Notes: generated by a model from the sequence alone, not told the origin. Counted from the stretch's first letter, positions 1 through 9,778 are shown. The stretch is DNA of 64,000 nt from Streptomyces tropicalis (GCF_029269835.1 NZ_JARJBB010000003.1:1-64000); one strand, 5' to 3'. A program made the numbers and translations.

Positions 1-1
1 A

Positions 2-175
2 CGCGGCGAGAGCCGGTGCCGCCTGAACCGCAAGGCCTACCGTCGCCGCAACGTCGTCGAACGCTGCTTCAACCGGCTCAAGCACAACAAGGCCCTGGCC
101 ACCCGCTACGACAAACGCGCCCGCCACCACCAGGCGCTGGTCACCCTCGCCTGCCTACGACTCTGGCTCCCCTGA
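2..175 (+). mobile_element. C-terminal fragment of an IS5-type transposase
   Basis: An open frame enters from the window edge and ends at TGA after 57 codons. It contains RRNVVERCFNRLK, a stretch typical of the C-terminal end of IS5-family DDE transposases, where the glutamate of VERCFNRLK is the last catalytic acid. The fragment ends in the usual HHQALVTLACLRLWL tail. The start lies outside the window, so it may be the end of an intact element or a remnant. The protease gene on the opposite strand stops 15 bp later. No terminal inverted repeat or target duplication can be checked from one side only. Confidence 0.75.
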
Positions 176-190
176 CTTTGCGGACACGGC

Positions 191-1435
191 CTAGCGGCCG
201 GCGAACTTCCTGCTGACCGAGTCGTACACGCCCTTGGCCACCGTGCCCAGCCGCGGACCGGCGAGCCAGCCCGCGGTCACCGGGCCGATCGAGGTGTTGG
301 AGACCAGCGCCGGCTTGCCGTCCGCCCCCGCGGCCACCCAGCCGCCGCCGGACGAACCACCGGTCATGGAGCAGCCGATGCGGTACATCGTCGGATCCGC
401 GTCGGCCAGCGACAGCCGCCCCGGCCGGTCCTGGCACTGGTACAGCCGCTGGCCGTCGTAGGGGGCCGCCGCCGGGTAGCCGGTGGCGGTGATGCTCTGC
501 ACCTTCGTCACCGCGGGCGCGTTGAAGTCCACCGGCAGCGCACCGCCGACCGTCTCCTGCAGCGACCTGCCGTCGCCGCCCTTCTCCGGCGTCACGTGGA
601 TGACGGCGAAGTCGTACGACGCGCCCTGACCGCCCGTCGAACCGCCCTGCTCGATCCACTGCTGCGAGGTCTGCGCCCAGTCGCCCCACCACACGCCGAA
701 GGGGGCCACCTGGTCCCGCGTGGCGTTCTCCAGCTGGGCCGAGCTGCGGCCCGCGTTGTTGTACGACGGGACGAAGGCGATGTTGCGGTACCAGCCGCCC
801 TTCCTGCCGGCGTGCACGCAGTGCCCCGCCGTCCAGACCAGGTTGGACCTGCCCGGGTGGGCCGGGTCCTCCACCACCGTCGCCGAGCAGACCATCGTGC
901 CCTCGGGGGAGTCGAAGAAGACCTTGCCCGACGCCGCCGCGTTGGCGTGGTACGTCGGCTGCACGGCCCGCGCCCGCACCGGCGCCGGCTCCGGGTCCGT
1001 GACCCCCTTGTCACCCGAGAGGTCGTTGGCGGTGACGCCCTTGTCGGGGTCGTTGGCCCGGCGCATCCGGTCCGGGTTCCACAGCCCCTTGATGATCGGG
1101 TTGATGAAGTCGTCGGCCTGGCGCAGCCACTCGTCCCTGTTCCAGTTCTTCCAGGCGCCGTTCTTCCACTTGTCGATGTCGATCCCGTGCTCCTGGAGCC
1201 TGCGCCGCACGTCCTCCGGGATCCTGATCTTGCCGTCGCCGTTCGCGCCCGCAGCGCCGGCGGTCGCGGTTGCGGTCGCGGACGCCTGGCCGTCCGCCTT
1301 GCCGTCACCGGAGTTGCAGCCGGTGGCGGTGAGCGCCAGTGCCGCGACCAGCGCCACGGCGGCCGGAACCCGGAGGCCTGCGCGGCGCGCACCTCCCTCT
1401 CGGCGCGCGGTGAAGGTCGGCCGTATGAGTCGCAT
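191..1435 (-). CDS. secreted lipoprotein trypsin-like serine protease
   Basis: Encodes 414 residues. The N-terminus has basic residues, a hydrophobic stretch (about residues 20-37) and a lipobox ending ALTATGC, so the mature protein should be lipid-anchored outside the membrane after cleavage before Cys40. A linker of about 130 residues, rich in charged residues, precedes a chymotrypsin-fold domain. The catalytic triad is visible: His205 in WTAGHC, Asp275 in YDFAVIHV and Ser361/362 in GGSSGGGW. The triad supports an active peptidase; its substrate cannot be inferred. It is monocistronic and divergent from the siderophore operon, separated by about 440 bp. Confidence 0.85.
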   Translation of the reverse strand: MRLIRPTFTARREGGARRAGLRVPAAVALVAALALTATGCNSGDGKADGQASATATATAGAAGANGDGKIRIPEDVRRRLQEHGIDIDKWKNGAWKNWNRDEWLRQADDFINPIIKGLWNPDRMRRANDPDKGVTANDLSGDKGVTDPEPAPVRARAVQPTYHANAAASGKVFFDSPEGTMVCSATVVEDPAHPGRSNLVWTAGHCVHAGRKGGWYRNIAFVPSYNNAGRSSAQLENATRDQVAPFGVWWGDWAQTSQQWIEQGGSTGGQGASYDFAVIHVTPEKGGDGRSLQETVGGALPVDFNAPAVTKVQSITATGYPAAAPYDGQRLYQCQDRPGRLSLADADPTMYRIGCSMTGGSSGGGWVAAGADGKPALVSNTSIGPVTAGWLAGPRLGTVAKGVYDSVSRKFAGR

Positions 1436-1879
1436 GCTTCTGACTCCCCCTGATGTGGACGAACTCGTCGGTGCGGCCGCGGACCCTCAATTCCGGGCCG
1501 GGCCCGGACGGTTCGCGCGGCGAGCAGGAACGGCACCACACATTATGCGGTCGCCGCGCGGGCCCGCCGACGGGATCGCAACGGTTCCGCTACAAGCGGC
1601 CTGACCTGGCCGTCGTCCGCAACGGGCGGCCGCTGCGCGCCATGTGCACGGCGGTCCTCCCGTCGCGCGCTCGCGCCAAGGGTGCCGGGGCGGTGCGCTG
1701 TTGAAGCCCCGGGTGCGCCCCGGCGCGCACGGATCCGCGAGCCACCCGTAACCGGGGGGACGATCCGCGGTTGTAGCGGGTGGGGTGCCTGCTGCCTGCG
1801 TCCGGGTCCCCCGCGCCGGGGCGGCACGCCGCCTCGTCGGTCCAGGAGGACGCCTGGGGACAGCGGGAGGACAGCAAGC
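1436..1879. other. divergent intergenic region, no gene seen
   Basis: This is the spacer between the leftward protease and the rightward siderophore operon, so it must hold promoters for both. I found no match to the actinobacterial iron box (TTAGGTTAGGCTAACCTAA-type) here, although the downstream operon would be expected to respond to iron. No supported small gene or strong hairpin was recognised. Confidence 0.4.
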
Positions 1880-3577
1880 GTGACCGTGACCGAGTCTGCG
1901 CCCGGAGGGCCCGCGTCCACCGGGGCGCGCGCCGCCCACGAGGGGATCCTGCGGCGCCAGTCGGCGCGCGAGTCGGCGGCGCGCACCTACGCGCGTGCCC
2001 TGCCGATCGTCCCGGTCCGCGCCCGCGGGCTCACCATCGAGGGCGCCGACGGCCGGCGCTACCTGGACTGCCTCTCGGGCGCCGGGACCCTCGCCCTCGG
2101 CCACAACCACCCCGTCGTCCTGGAGGCGGTCCGCGCGGTCCTCGACTCGGGCGCCCCGCTCCACGCCCTCGACCTCGCCACCCCCGTCAAGGACGCCTTC
2201 GTCACCGAGCTGTTCGGCACCCTGCCGCCCGGACTGGCCGACCGGGCGCGGGTGCAGTTCTGCGGGCCCGCCGGGACGGATGCGGTGGAGGCCGCATTCA
2301 AGCTGGTCCGGGCCGCCACCGGCCGCACCGCGATGGTCGCCTTCACCGGCGCCTACCACGGGATGACGGACGGCGCCCAGTCCGCCTCCGGGCATGCCGG
2401 CGACGTCCGCGTCGCCCGCCTGCCCTACCCCCAGGACTACCGCTGCCCCTTCGGCGTCGGAGGAGCGCGCGGCGCCGAACTCGCCGCCCGCTGGACCGAG
2501 TCCGTCCTGGACGACCCCAAGTCCGGCGTCCCCCTGCCGGCCGGGATGATCCTCGAACCCGTGCAGGGCGAGGGCGGGGTGATCCCGGCACCGGACGACT
2601 GGATGCGGCGCATGCGGCAGATCACCGCGGACCGCTCCGTCCCGCTCATCGCCGACGAGATCCAGACCGGGGTCGGCCGCACCGGAACCTTCTGGGCGGT
2701 CGAGCACAGCGGCGTGACACCGGACGTGATGGTGCTGTCGAAGGCCATCGGCGGAAGCCTGCCGCTGGCCGTCGTCGTCTACCGGGACGACCTCGACGTC
2801 TGGGCCCCCGGTGCCCACGCCGGAACGTTCCGCGGGAACCAGCTCGCCATGGCCGCGGGCACCGCCACGCTCGCCCACGTCCGCGAGAACCGCCTCGCCG
2901 AGCGGGCCGCGTCGCTGGGCGCCCGCATGCTGGCCCGGCTCCGGGGCCTCGCGGACGAGTTCGCGTGCGTGGGCGAGGTGCGGGGGCGCGGTCTGATGAT
3001 CGGGGTGGAGCTGGTGGACCCCGAGGCGGCCGTGCCGGAGCCGAGAGCGGGGGAGGCCGCGGACGGCGTCCGGGAGGGCGAGCCCGCCGGCACCAGCCCG
3101 GACGGGGCCCGCGGGCACGCCCCCGCCGGAGGCGGCGCGGGAGGGCCCCGGCCCGCGGCACCCGAACTCGCCGCCGCCGTGCAGCGGGAGTGCCTCCGCC
3201 GCGGTCTCATCGTCGAACTCGGCGGACGCCACAGCGGTGTCGTACGCCTGCTGCCGCCCCTGACGATCAGCGACGAGCAGGCGGCCGCCGTGCTCGACCG
3301 GCTGTCCGACGCGATCGGGACGGTGGCCCGCGACGGGTACCTGCACGAGAGCGCGGGCGTCCGGGACCGGCCCCGGACGCCCCGGCAGCCGCCGGGCCAT
3401 CCGGCCGCCCGGGCGCGGGCGCGGACGCCCGGACGGGAGCAGACGCGGGAACAGGCCGGCGCGGGGGACGCGGAGGGGCCGGGCCCGACCGCCGGGAGGA
3501 CACCGCGCCCACCCCGCGACGACAGCACGCCCGGAGCCCCCGTACACCCCGCACGACCCACCGAGGACCTGCTGTGA
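1880..3577 (+). CDS. class III PLP aminotransferase (diaminobutyrate--2-oxoglutarate type) of a siderophore operon
   Basis: A fold-type I class III aminotransferase of 565 residues. The PLP lysine is Lys288 in SKAIGGSLP, preceded by the ADEIQTGVGRTG motif. Together with the two genes that follow, the arrangement matches NRPS-independent siderophore operons in which this enzyme makes 2,4-diaminobutyrate from aspartate semialdehyde; that substrate is an inference from context. GTG at 1880 was chosen because it follows GGGAGGACAG at good spacing and the family homology begins soon after. The protein is longer than the usual 420-480 residues because of a Gly/Glu/Pro-rich insert (about residues 390-430) and an Arg/Pro-rich tail of about 85 residues. 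The stop overlaps the next start (GTGA). Confidence 0.85.
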   Translation: MTVTESAPGGPASTGARAAHEGILRRQSARESAARTYARALPIVPVRARGLTIEGADGRRYLDCLSGAGTLALGHNHPVVLEAVRAVLDSGAPLHALDLATPVKDAFVTELFGTLPPGLADRARVQFCGPAGTDAVEAAFKLVRAATGRTAMVAFTGAYHGMTDGAQSASGHAGDVRVARLPYPQDYRCPFGVGGARGAELAARWTESVLDDPKSGVPLPAGMILEPVQGEGGVIPAPDDWMRRMRQITADRSVPLIADEIQTGVGRTGTFWAVEHSGVTPDVMVLSKAIGGSLPLAVVVYRDDLDVWAPGAHAGTFRGNQLAMAAGTATLAHVRENRLAERAASLGARMLARLRGLADEFACVGEVRGRGLMIGVELVDPEAAVPEPRAGEAADGVREGEPAGTSPDGARGHAPAGGGAGGPRPAAPELAAAVQRECLRRGLIVELGGRHSGVVRLLPPLTISDEQAAAVLDRLSDAIGTVARDGYLHESAGVRDRPRTPRQPPGHPAARARARTPGREQTREQAGAGDAEGPGPTAGRTPRPPRDDSTPGAPVHPARPTEDLL

Positions 3578-5478
3578 ACGCCATCCCCGCACCCGACGAC
3601 GGCCGCTCCCACGGCAGCCGGAACACCACCGACACGGTCCCCCACCAGTGGGGTGGAGCACCGGACACGGACCCGTGGGACCGCCCGGCCGCGTCCCCGG
3701 CCGCCGACCCCGCGGACCCACTGGACCACCCCGACCCGCACACCGCCGCCCAGGCGGCCGCCACGGAGAACCTGCTGCGCTGCTGGGTGCGCGAGACGGG
3801 CACCACCGCCCCGGCCGACGGCACCCTCCGCCTGGCCTTCCCCTCCACCGGCACGGCCCTGCTGACCCCGGTCCGCCACTGGTCCGCGACGGGCTGGCAC
3901 CGCTTCGGCCCGCCGCGCCTGGCCGGCACCGCGGAGGACGCACCGGCGGCCGACGCACTCACCGTCGCCGCGCTCATCGCCCGGGAAGCCGGTGCGGGGG
4001 CCGGTGCAGGCCCCCGCACCGGCGGCCACGCCGTCGACCTGGTCGCCCGGGTCGCGGACTCCGTGCGCCGCACCGCCGCCTTCCTCGCCGACCGCAGGGC
4101 ACACCCCACCGACGTCGCCGACCGCTTCCTCGCCGCCGAACAGGCCCTGCTCCTCGGGCACCCGCTGCACCCGACGCCGAAGAGCCGCGAGGGGCTGACC
4201 GAGCAGGAGACCGACCGGTTCTCACCCGAGTCGCGAGGGTCCTTCCCGCTGCACTGGCTCGCCGTCCACCGCTCGGTGCTCGCCACCGACTCGGCCTGGA
4301 CCGAGCGCGGCCGGCCCGTCCCCGCCGAAGTGCTCACCGCCCGGCTCGCCGGGGAGTCGCTCGCGCTGCCCGACGACTGCGTCGCCCTGCCGCTGCACCC
4401 CTGGCAGATGCGCGAGACACGCCACCGCCCCGACGTGTCCGCCCTGTTCGACGCCGGACTCCTGCGCGACCTGGGCGCCGAGGGCCCCGACTGGCACCCC
4501 ACCTCCTCCGTGCGCACCGTCCACCGCACCGGTGCCGCCGCGATGCTGAAGCTGTCGCTGGGCCTGCGCATCACCAACTCCCGCCGGGAGAACCTCCGCA
4601 AGGAACTCCACCGCGGCGCCGAGGTCCACCGCCTGCTGCGCGCCGGGCTCTCGCCGCGGTGGCGGGCGGCCCATCCCGGCTTCGACGTCGTCCGCGACCC
4701 GGCCTGGATCGCCGTCGACTCCCCGGACGGGACGCCGCTGCCCGGGCTGGACGTGATGATCCGTCACAACCCCTTCGGCCCGGCCGACGACGTCTCCTGC
4801 GTCGCCGGGCTCGTCGCCCCGCGGCCCCGGCCGCGCCCCGGCTCCTCCACCCCGGTGCTGCGCTCCCGGCTGGACGAACTGGTCACCGGGCTCGCCGCCC
4901 GCACCGGCCGCCCCCGGGGCGCGGTGTCCGCCGAGTGGTTCCTGCGCTACCTCGACCAGGTGGTGCGCCCGGTGCTGTGGCTCGACGGCGAGGCGGGCAT
5001 CGCCCTGGAGGCCCACCAGCAGAACACGCTGGTCCTGCTGGACGCCGACGGCTGGCCCACCGGCGGCCGCTACCGCGACAACCAGGGCTACTACTTCCGC
5101 GCGTCCCGGCGCGCGGACCTGGACGCCCTGCTGCCCGGCATCGGCGAGCACAGCGACACGTTCGTGGCGGACGACGTCACGGACGAACGATTCGCCTACT
5201 ACCTCGCCCTCAACAACGTGTGCGGACTCGTCGGCGCCTTCGGCTCCCAGGGCCTCGCCGACGAGGGGCTGCTGCTCGCCGCGTTCCGCAGCTTCCTCGG
5301 CGACGCCGCCTCCGGTCCGTCCCGCACCCGCTCCGGCCTGCCCGCACTCCTGCTCGACTCACCGTCCCTGCGCTGCAAGGCCAACCTGCTGACCCGGCTG
5401 CACGGCCTCGACGAACTCGTCGGCCCGGTCGACACCCAGTCCGTCTACGTGACCCTGACCAACCCGCTGCACACCTGA
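3574..5478 (+). CDS. IucA/IucC-family NRPS-independent siderophore synthetase
   Basis: A siderophore synthetase of 634 residues. This family uses ATP to join a carboxylate (citrate, succinate or similar) to an amine or hydroxylamine. Family hallmarks are present: LPLHPWQ, then SSVRTVH and KLSLGLRITNSRR for nucleotide and citrate binding, and GRYRDNQGYYF followed by a FhuF-like C-terminal portion. The start overlaps the aminotransferase stop by 4 bp, so the two are translationally coupled. The first 65 residues are Pro/Asp-rich and probably disordered. Product identity cannot be read from sequence; a diaminobutyrate-citrate backbone is the natural guess given the upstream enzyme. Confidence 0.9.
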   Translation: MNAIPAPDDGRSHGSRNTTDTVPHQWGGAPDTDPWDRPAASPAADPADPLDHPDPHTAAQAAATENLLRCWVRETGTTAPADGTLRLAFPSTGTALLTPVRHWSATGWHRFGPPRLAGTAEDAPAADALTVAALIAREAGAGAGAGPRTGGHAVDLVARVADSVRRTAAFLADRRAHPTDVADRFLAAEQALLLGHPLHPTPKSREGLTEQETDRFSPESRGSFPLHWLAVHRSVLATDSAWTERGRPVPAEVLTARLAGESLALPDDCVALPLHPWQMRETRHRPDVSALFDAGLLRDLGAEGPDWHPTSSVRTVHRTGAAAMLKLSLGLRITNSRRENLRKELHRGAEVHRLLRAGLSPRWRAAHPGFDVVRDPAWIAVDSPDGTPLPGLDVMIRHNPFGPADDVSCVAGLVAPRPRPRPGSSTPVLRSRLDELVTGLAARTGRPRGAVSAEWFLRYLDQVVRPVLWLDGEAGIALEAHQQNTLVLLDADGWPTGGRYRDNQGYYFRASRRADLDALLPGIGEHSDTFVADDVTDERFAYYLALNNVCGLVGAFGSQGLADEGLLLAAFRSFLGDAASGPSRTRSGLPALLLDSPSLRCKANLLTRLHGLDELVGPVDTQSVYVTLTNPLHT

Positions 5479-5591
5479 CCACCCGACCGGAGTCCCGGGC
5501 GGCCGTGCCGTGCCCGGCCGGCGGGCGCTCACCCCGCCCGGGGCCCACCCCTGAGGCCCGCCTCATCCCGTCTCCCCGAAAGAAGCGCGTC

Positions 5592-6407
5592 ATGCCTCCC
5601 ACCGACTCCGCCGCCGGACACGCCTCTGCACCGGGACTCGCCCCCGGTACGGCCCCCGGCGCGGTGCACGGCGGCAGCACTCCCGGAGCCGTACGGAGCA
5701 CGACCCGCACGACCGTCCGCACCGCGGAGCCGGGCCCCCGGGACTCCGACAGCGAGGACACCCTCGACCTGCGCCTGCCCGAGGACTTCGTCGCGCTCTT
5801 CACCGAGACGACGCGGACCGGCGGCCTGTCCCGTGACGACCTCCTCGACGACGTCGGCGACTGGGGCCCCGTCGACACCCCGGCCGGCGCCTTCCAGCTG
5901 GTCCCGGTCCGCATCGACCGGGACCTGCCCCTGATCAACCGGTGGATGAACGATCCCGCCGTGGCGGAGTTCTGGGACCTCGCGGGGGCCGAGAGCGTGA
6001 CCGAAGCCCATCTGCGGGCACAGCTCGACGGCGACGGGCGCAGCGTGCCCTGCCTCGGACTGCTCGAGGACACTCCGATGAGCTACTGGGAGATCTACCG
6101 GGCGGACCTCGACCCCCTGGCCCGCCACTACCCCGCCCGCCCGCACGACACCGGCGTCCACCTCCTGCTCGGCGGCGTCGCCGACCGCGGACGCGGCCTC
6201 GGCCGCACCCTGCTCCGGGCCGTCGCCGACCTCATCCTGGACCGGCGCCCCGCCTGCGGCCGCGTCGTGGCGGAGCCCGACCTGCGCAACGCCCCCTCGG
6301 TCGCCGCGTTCCTGACCGCCGGCTTCCGCTTCTCCACGGAGATCGACCTGCCCGCCAAGCGGGCAGCTCTCATGGTCCGGGACCGCCCCCTGCGCGACCT
6401 GCTGTGA
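5592..6407 (+). CDS. GNAT N-acetyltransferase of siderophore type (IucB/RhbD/MbtK-like)
   Basis: Encodes 271 residues. After an Ala/Gly/Pro-rich N-terminal extension of about 95 residues comes a GNAT domain of the siderophore acyltransferase type: FQLVPVRIDRDLPLINRWMND, then PMSYWEIYRAD, and the acetyl-CoA loop in GVADRGRGLGRTLLRAV, followed by VAEPDLRNAPSVAAFLTAGF. It would acylate the amine or hydroxylamine substrate used by the synthetase. The ATG is preceded by AAAGAAG at suitable spacing. It lies 113 bp after the synthetase and is the last gene of the operon. No hydroxylase, exporter or receptor gene is adjacent. Confidence 0.85.
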   Translation: MPPTDSAAGHASAPGLAPGTAPGAVHGGSTPGAVRSTTRTTVRTAEPGPRDSDSEDTLDLRLPEDFVALFTETTRTGGLSRDDLLDDVGDWGPVDTPAGAFQLVPVRIDRDLPLINRWMNDPAVAEFWDLAGAESVTEAHLRAQLDGDGRSVPCLGLLEDTPMSYWEIYRADLDPLARHYPARPHDTGVHLLLGGVADRGRGLGRTLLRAVADLILDRRPACGRVVAEPDLRNAPSVAAFLTAGFRFSTEIDLPAKRAALMVRDRPLRDLL

Positions 6408-6721
6408 CGGGGCGGTGAGCGGGGAGCCCCCCGGCGCGGCCGGTCCTGCCGTCGGGACCGGTGCCGCGCTTGCGCGAACGTGCGGCGGGGCGTGCCGATG
6501 CGGTGCTCCGGGGAGGGTGCGACGCTTTCCGCCGCCGGACCGCACCTGGGCGACCACCGGGCGTTTCTGCGGGCCCGCGACGGCTCACGTCCGGCACCGG
6601 ACCGTTCCGGCACCGCTTCGGACCGTTCCAGCCCGGCCCCGGACCGTAACGGATCGCCCACGGCCCCGGTCCGCGCCTCGGCCACCCACCTGTCAGTGCC
6701 GGGTCGTAGGGTGGTCGCGCT
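6408..6721. other. intergenic region with short direct repeats and a candidate leaderless promoter
   Basis: No gene is supported. Between about 6585 and 6655 the motif GGACCGTTCC/GGACCGTAAC recurs three times in slightly varied form (CCGGACCG repeats). Just before the next gene lies TAGGGT at 6706-6711, a plausible -10 box 10 nt ahead of the ATG, with no Shine-Dalgarno. The siderophore operon's terminator is not obvious. Confidence 0.4.
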
Positions 6722-8719
6722 ATGACGAAGCCCTCCCTCCCCGAGCTCCTGCACGCCGCCGTCACCTCCGTCGGCGGCACGGAGCGCCCCGGCCAGGTGA
6801 CCATGGCCCAAGCCGTCGCGGACGCCATCGACGACGGCTCCCACCTGCTGGTCCAGGCCGGCACCGGCACCGGAAAGTCCCTCGGCTACCTCGTGCCGGC
6901 ACTCGCGCACGGGGACCGGGTCGTGGTCGCGACCGCGACCCTCGCACTGCAGCGCCAGCTCGTGGAGCGGGACCTGCCCCGCACCGTCGAGGCGCTGCAC
7001 CCGCTGCTGCGCCGCCGCCCCGAGTTCGCGATGCTGAAGGGCCGGTCGAACTATCTGTGCCTGCACCGCCTGCACGAGGGCATGCCGCAGGACGAGGAGG
7101 AGGGGCTCTTCGACCAGTTCGAGGCCGCGGCGCCCACCAGCAAGCTGGGCCAGGACCTGCTGCGTCTGCGCGACTGGTCCGACGAGACCGAGTCCGGCGA
7201 CCGCGACGACCTCACGCCCGGCGTGTCCGACCGGGCCTGGGCACAGGTCTCCGTCTCCTCGCGCGAGTGCCTCGGCGCCTCCAAGTGCGCGTACGGTGCG
7301 GAGTGCTTCGCCGAGACCGCCCGCGAGCGGGCCAAGCTCGCCGAGGTCGTCGTCACCAACCACGCCCTGCTCGCGATCGACGCCATCGAGGGCGCGCCCG
7401 TCCTCCCGCAGCACGAGGTGCTGATCGTGGACGAGGCGCACGAACTGGTCTCCCGGGTCACCGGGGTCGCCACCGGAGAGCTCACGCCGGGCCAGGTCAA
7501 CCGCGCGGTGCGCCGCGCCGCGAAACTGGTGAACGAGAAGGTCGCCGACCAGTTGCAGACCGCGGCCGAGGGCTTCGAGCGCCTGATGGAGCTCGCGCTG
7601 CCGGGCCGCCTGGAGGAGATCCCCGAGGACCTCGGCTACGCCCTGCTGGCCCTGCGGGACGCCGCCCGCAACGTCATCTCGGCGCTCGGTTCGACCCGCG
7701 ACAAGTCCGTCCAGGACGAGGACGCCGTCCGCAAGCAGGCCCTGGCCTCCGTGGAGACCGTGCACGACGTCGCGGAGCGCATCACCAACGGCTCCGAGTG
7801 GGACGTCGTCTGGTACGAGCGGCACGACCGCTTCGGCGCGTCCCTGAGGGTCGCCCCCATGTCCGTGTCCGGGCTGCTGCGGGAGAAGCTCTTCACGGAC
7901 CGCTCCGTGGTCCTCACGTCCGCCACCCTCAAGCTCGGCGGCGACTTCAACGGCGTCGGCGCCTCCCTCGGCCTCGCCCCCGAGGGCACTCAGGGCGACG
8001 AGGTGCCGCAGTGGAAGGGCGTGGACGTCGGCTCGCCGTTCGACTACCCCCGGCAGGGCATCCTCTACGTCGCCAAGCACCTGGCCCGTCCCGCGCGCGA
8101 CGGCGACCGGGCGGACATGCTCGACGAGCTGACCGAGCTGGTCCAGGCCGCCGGCGGCCGTACTCTCGGCCTTTTCTCGTCGATGCGGGCCGCCCAGCTC
8201 GCCGCTGAGGACCTGCGCGTCCGCATCCCCGAGTTCCCGATCCTGCTCCAGGGAGAGGAGACGCTGGGCGAGCTGATCAAGAACTTCGCGGCCGACCCCA
8301 GGACGTGCCTGTTCGGCACCCTGTCCCTCTGGCAGGGCGTGGACGTGCCCGGCCCCAGCTGCCAGCTGGTCGTCATGGACAAGATCCCGTTCCCGCGCCC
8401 GGACGACCCGCTGATGAGCGCCCGCCAGAAGGCCGTCGAGGACGCCGGCGGCAACGGCTTCATGGCGGTCGCCGCCACCCACGCGGCGCTGCTGATGGCG
8501 CAGGGTGCCGGTCGCCTCGTGCGGGCGTCGGGGGACCGGGGCGTGGTCGCCGTACTGGACCAGCGGCTGGCCACCGCCCGCTACGGCAGCTATCTGAAGG
8601 CGTCCCTGCCGGACTTCTGGTACACCACCGACCGTCAGCAGGTGCGCAGGTCGCTGACCGCGATCGACGCCGTGGCACGCCAGGCCGAGGACGGCGCGGG
8701 GGAGACGGCGGCCCCGTGA
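6722..8719 (+). CDS. ATP-dependent DNA helicase, DinG/XPD (Fe-S) family
   Basis: A superfamily 2 helicase of 665 residues expected to unwind DNA 5' to 3'. Walker A is GTGTGKSLGY (residues about 43-52) and the DEAH box is IVDEAHELVS (about 237). Four cysteines at 113, 183, 189 and 195 fall between motifs Ia and II, where DinG and XPD hold their 4Fe-4S cluster. Motif VI lies in AQGAGRLVRASGDRG. A role in removing R-loops or resolving blocked forks is inferred from the family. It converges on lexA, with a shared hairpin between them. The gene appears leaderless. No LexA box was seen upstream. Confidence 0.9.
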   Translation: MTKPSLPELLHAAVTSVGGTERPGQVTMAQAVADAIDDGSHLLVQAGTGTGKSLGYLVPALAHGDRVVVATATLALQRQLVERDLPRTVEALHPLLRRRPEFAMLKGRSNYLCLHRLHEGMPQDEEEGLFDQFEAAAPTSKLGQDLLRLRDWSDETESGDRDDLTPGVSDRAWAQVSVSSRECLGASKCAYGAECFAETARERAKLAEVVVTNHALLAIDAIEGAPVLPQHEVLIVDEAHELVSRVTGVATGELTPGQVNRAVRRAAKLVNEKVADQLQTAAEGFERLMELALPGRLEEIPEDLGYALLALRDAARNVISALGSTRDKSVQDEDAVRKQALASVETVHDVAERITNGSEWDVVWYERHDRFGASLRVAPMSVSGLLREKLFTDRSVVLTSATLKLGGDFNGVGASLGLAPEGTQGDEVPQWKGVDVGSPFDYPRQGILYVAKHLARPARDGDRADMLDELTELVQAAGGRTLGLFSSMRAAQLAAEDLRVRIPEFPILLQGEETLGELIKNFAADPRTCLFGTLSLWQGVDVPGPSCQLVVMDKIPFPRPDDPLMSARQKAVEDAGGNGFMAVAATHAALLMAQGAGRLVRASGDRGVVAVLDQRLATARYGSYLKASLPDFWYTTDRQQVRRSLTAIDAVARQAEDGAGETAAP

Positions 8720-8792
8720 CCGCGGGGGCGTGACGAATGACGGCCCCCGCGAGCCGTCCTGCTTCCTGTGCATGATGCGGCACAGCACAGGA

Positions 8793-8820
8793 CCCCGGAA
8801 CCGGCGCAGGGGTTCCGGGG
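8793..8820. terminator. bidirectional hairpin between helicase and lexA
   Basis: A perfect 10-bp stem (CCCCGGAACC / GGTTCCGGGG) with an 8-nt loop sits between two convergent genes. It has no T-run, which is normal for Streptomyces terminators. Confidence 0.7.
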
Positions 8821-8923
8821 CCCGGTCGGGAGGCGGATCGCAACCGTCGCGTGATCCGCACGCCCCGCGGCGCGGAGCGGCCGACCGCCGGGGCACCTGG
8901 CCCGCGGCGCACGGCCGAGGGGC

Positions 8924-9703
8924 TCAGACGCGCCGCAGGACGGCCACCACCTTGCCGAGGATGGTCGCGTCGTCGCCGGGGATCGGCTCGTACGCCGCGT
9001 TGTGCGGGAGCAGCCAGACATGGCCGTCCTCGCGCTTGAAGCGCTTCACGGTGGCCTCGCCGTCGATCATGGCGGCCACGATGTCGCCGTTCTCCGCGAC
9101 CTGCTGGCGGCGGACCGTGACCCAGTCGCCGTCGCAGATGGCGGCCTCGATCATGGAGTCGCCGACGACCTTCAGCACGAACAGCTCGCCGTCGCCGACC
9201 AGCTGCCGGGGGAGGGGGAAGACGTCCTCGACGGACTCCTCGGCGAGGATCGGGCCACCGGCGGCGATCCGGCCGACGAGCGGGACGTAGGACGCGGCGG
9301 GCTTGCCGACGGTGTCCGTGGGCTGCAGCGTGGCGGCCTGGTCGGAGCCGCGGACCTCGTAGGCACGCGGGCGGTGGGGGTCGCGGCGCAGGAAGCCCTT
9401 GCGCTCCAGTGCCATCAGCTGGTGCGCGACCGACGAGGTGCTGGACAGGCCGACCGCCTGGCCGATCTCCCGCATGGACGGCGGGTAGCCGCGCCGCTGG
9501 ACGGAGTCGCGGATGACCTCGATGACCCGGCGCTGGCGATCGGTGAGTCCCGAACTGTCGGCCCGGATACCTGGAGGTCGGCCCGGCAGGGAGCGCTTGT
9601 GCCCCTCGGGATTCATGGCTTCGTTCATCGCATGCACCGGCTCGAGTCGGCCCTGGGAGCGGTCCTGGGCAGTGATGGTGGCACTGTCTGCGGTGGTGGT
9701 CAC
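8924..9703 (-). CDS. lexA: SOS repressor LexA
   Basis: The transcriptional repressor of the DNA-damage response, 259 residues. It has an N-terminal winged helix ([15 protein letters not shown], then [19 protein letters not shown]) and a C-terminal S24 peptidase domain. The self-cleavage bond is Ala148-Gly149 in [10 protein letters not shown], the nucleophile Ser183 in GDSMIEAA, and the general base Lys220 in [12 protein letters not shown] at 9703 was chosen because GAGAGGGG precedes it at good spacing. The N-terminal extension before LTDRQ (about 55 residues) is long compared with E. coli LexA but typical of streptomycetes. A LexA box lies 60-75 bp upstream, so it is autoregulated. Confidence 0.97.
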   Translation of the reverse strand: MTTTADSATITAQDRSQGRLEPVHAMNEAMNPEGHKRSLPGRPPGIRADSSGLTDRQRRVIEVIRDSVQRRGYPPSMREIGQAVGLSSTSSVAHQLMALERKGFLRRDPHRPRAYEVRGSDQAATLQPTDTVGKPAASYVPLVGRIAAGGPILAEESVEDVFPLPRQLVGDGELFVLKVVGDSMIEAAICDGDWVTVRRQQVAENGDIVAAMIDGEATVKRFKREDGHVWLLPHNAAYEPIPGDDATILGKVVAVLRRV

Positions 9704-9762
9704 GTCGGCCCCTCTCGATGGTCTCCCTGCTGCACAACGGTAGATGCTTTCGAAAGGTTGCG

Positions 9763-9778
9763 CCAAACACACGTTCGA
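9763..9778. promoter_or_regulatory. LexA (SOS) box upstream of lexA
   Basis: Read on the lexA strand this is TCGAACGTGTGTTTGG. The left half is a perfect match to the actinobacterial SOS box (TCGAAC-N4-GTTCGA) and the right half keeps GTT-G. It is 60 bp from the lexA start and fits autoregulation. Confidence 0.8.
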
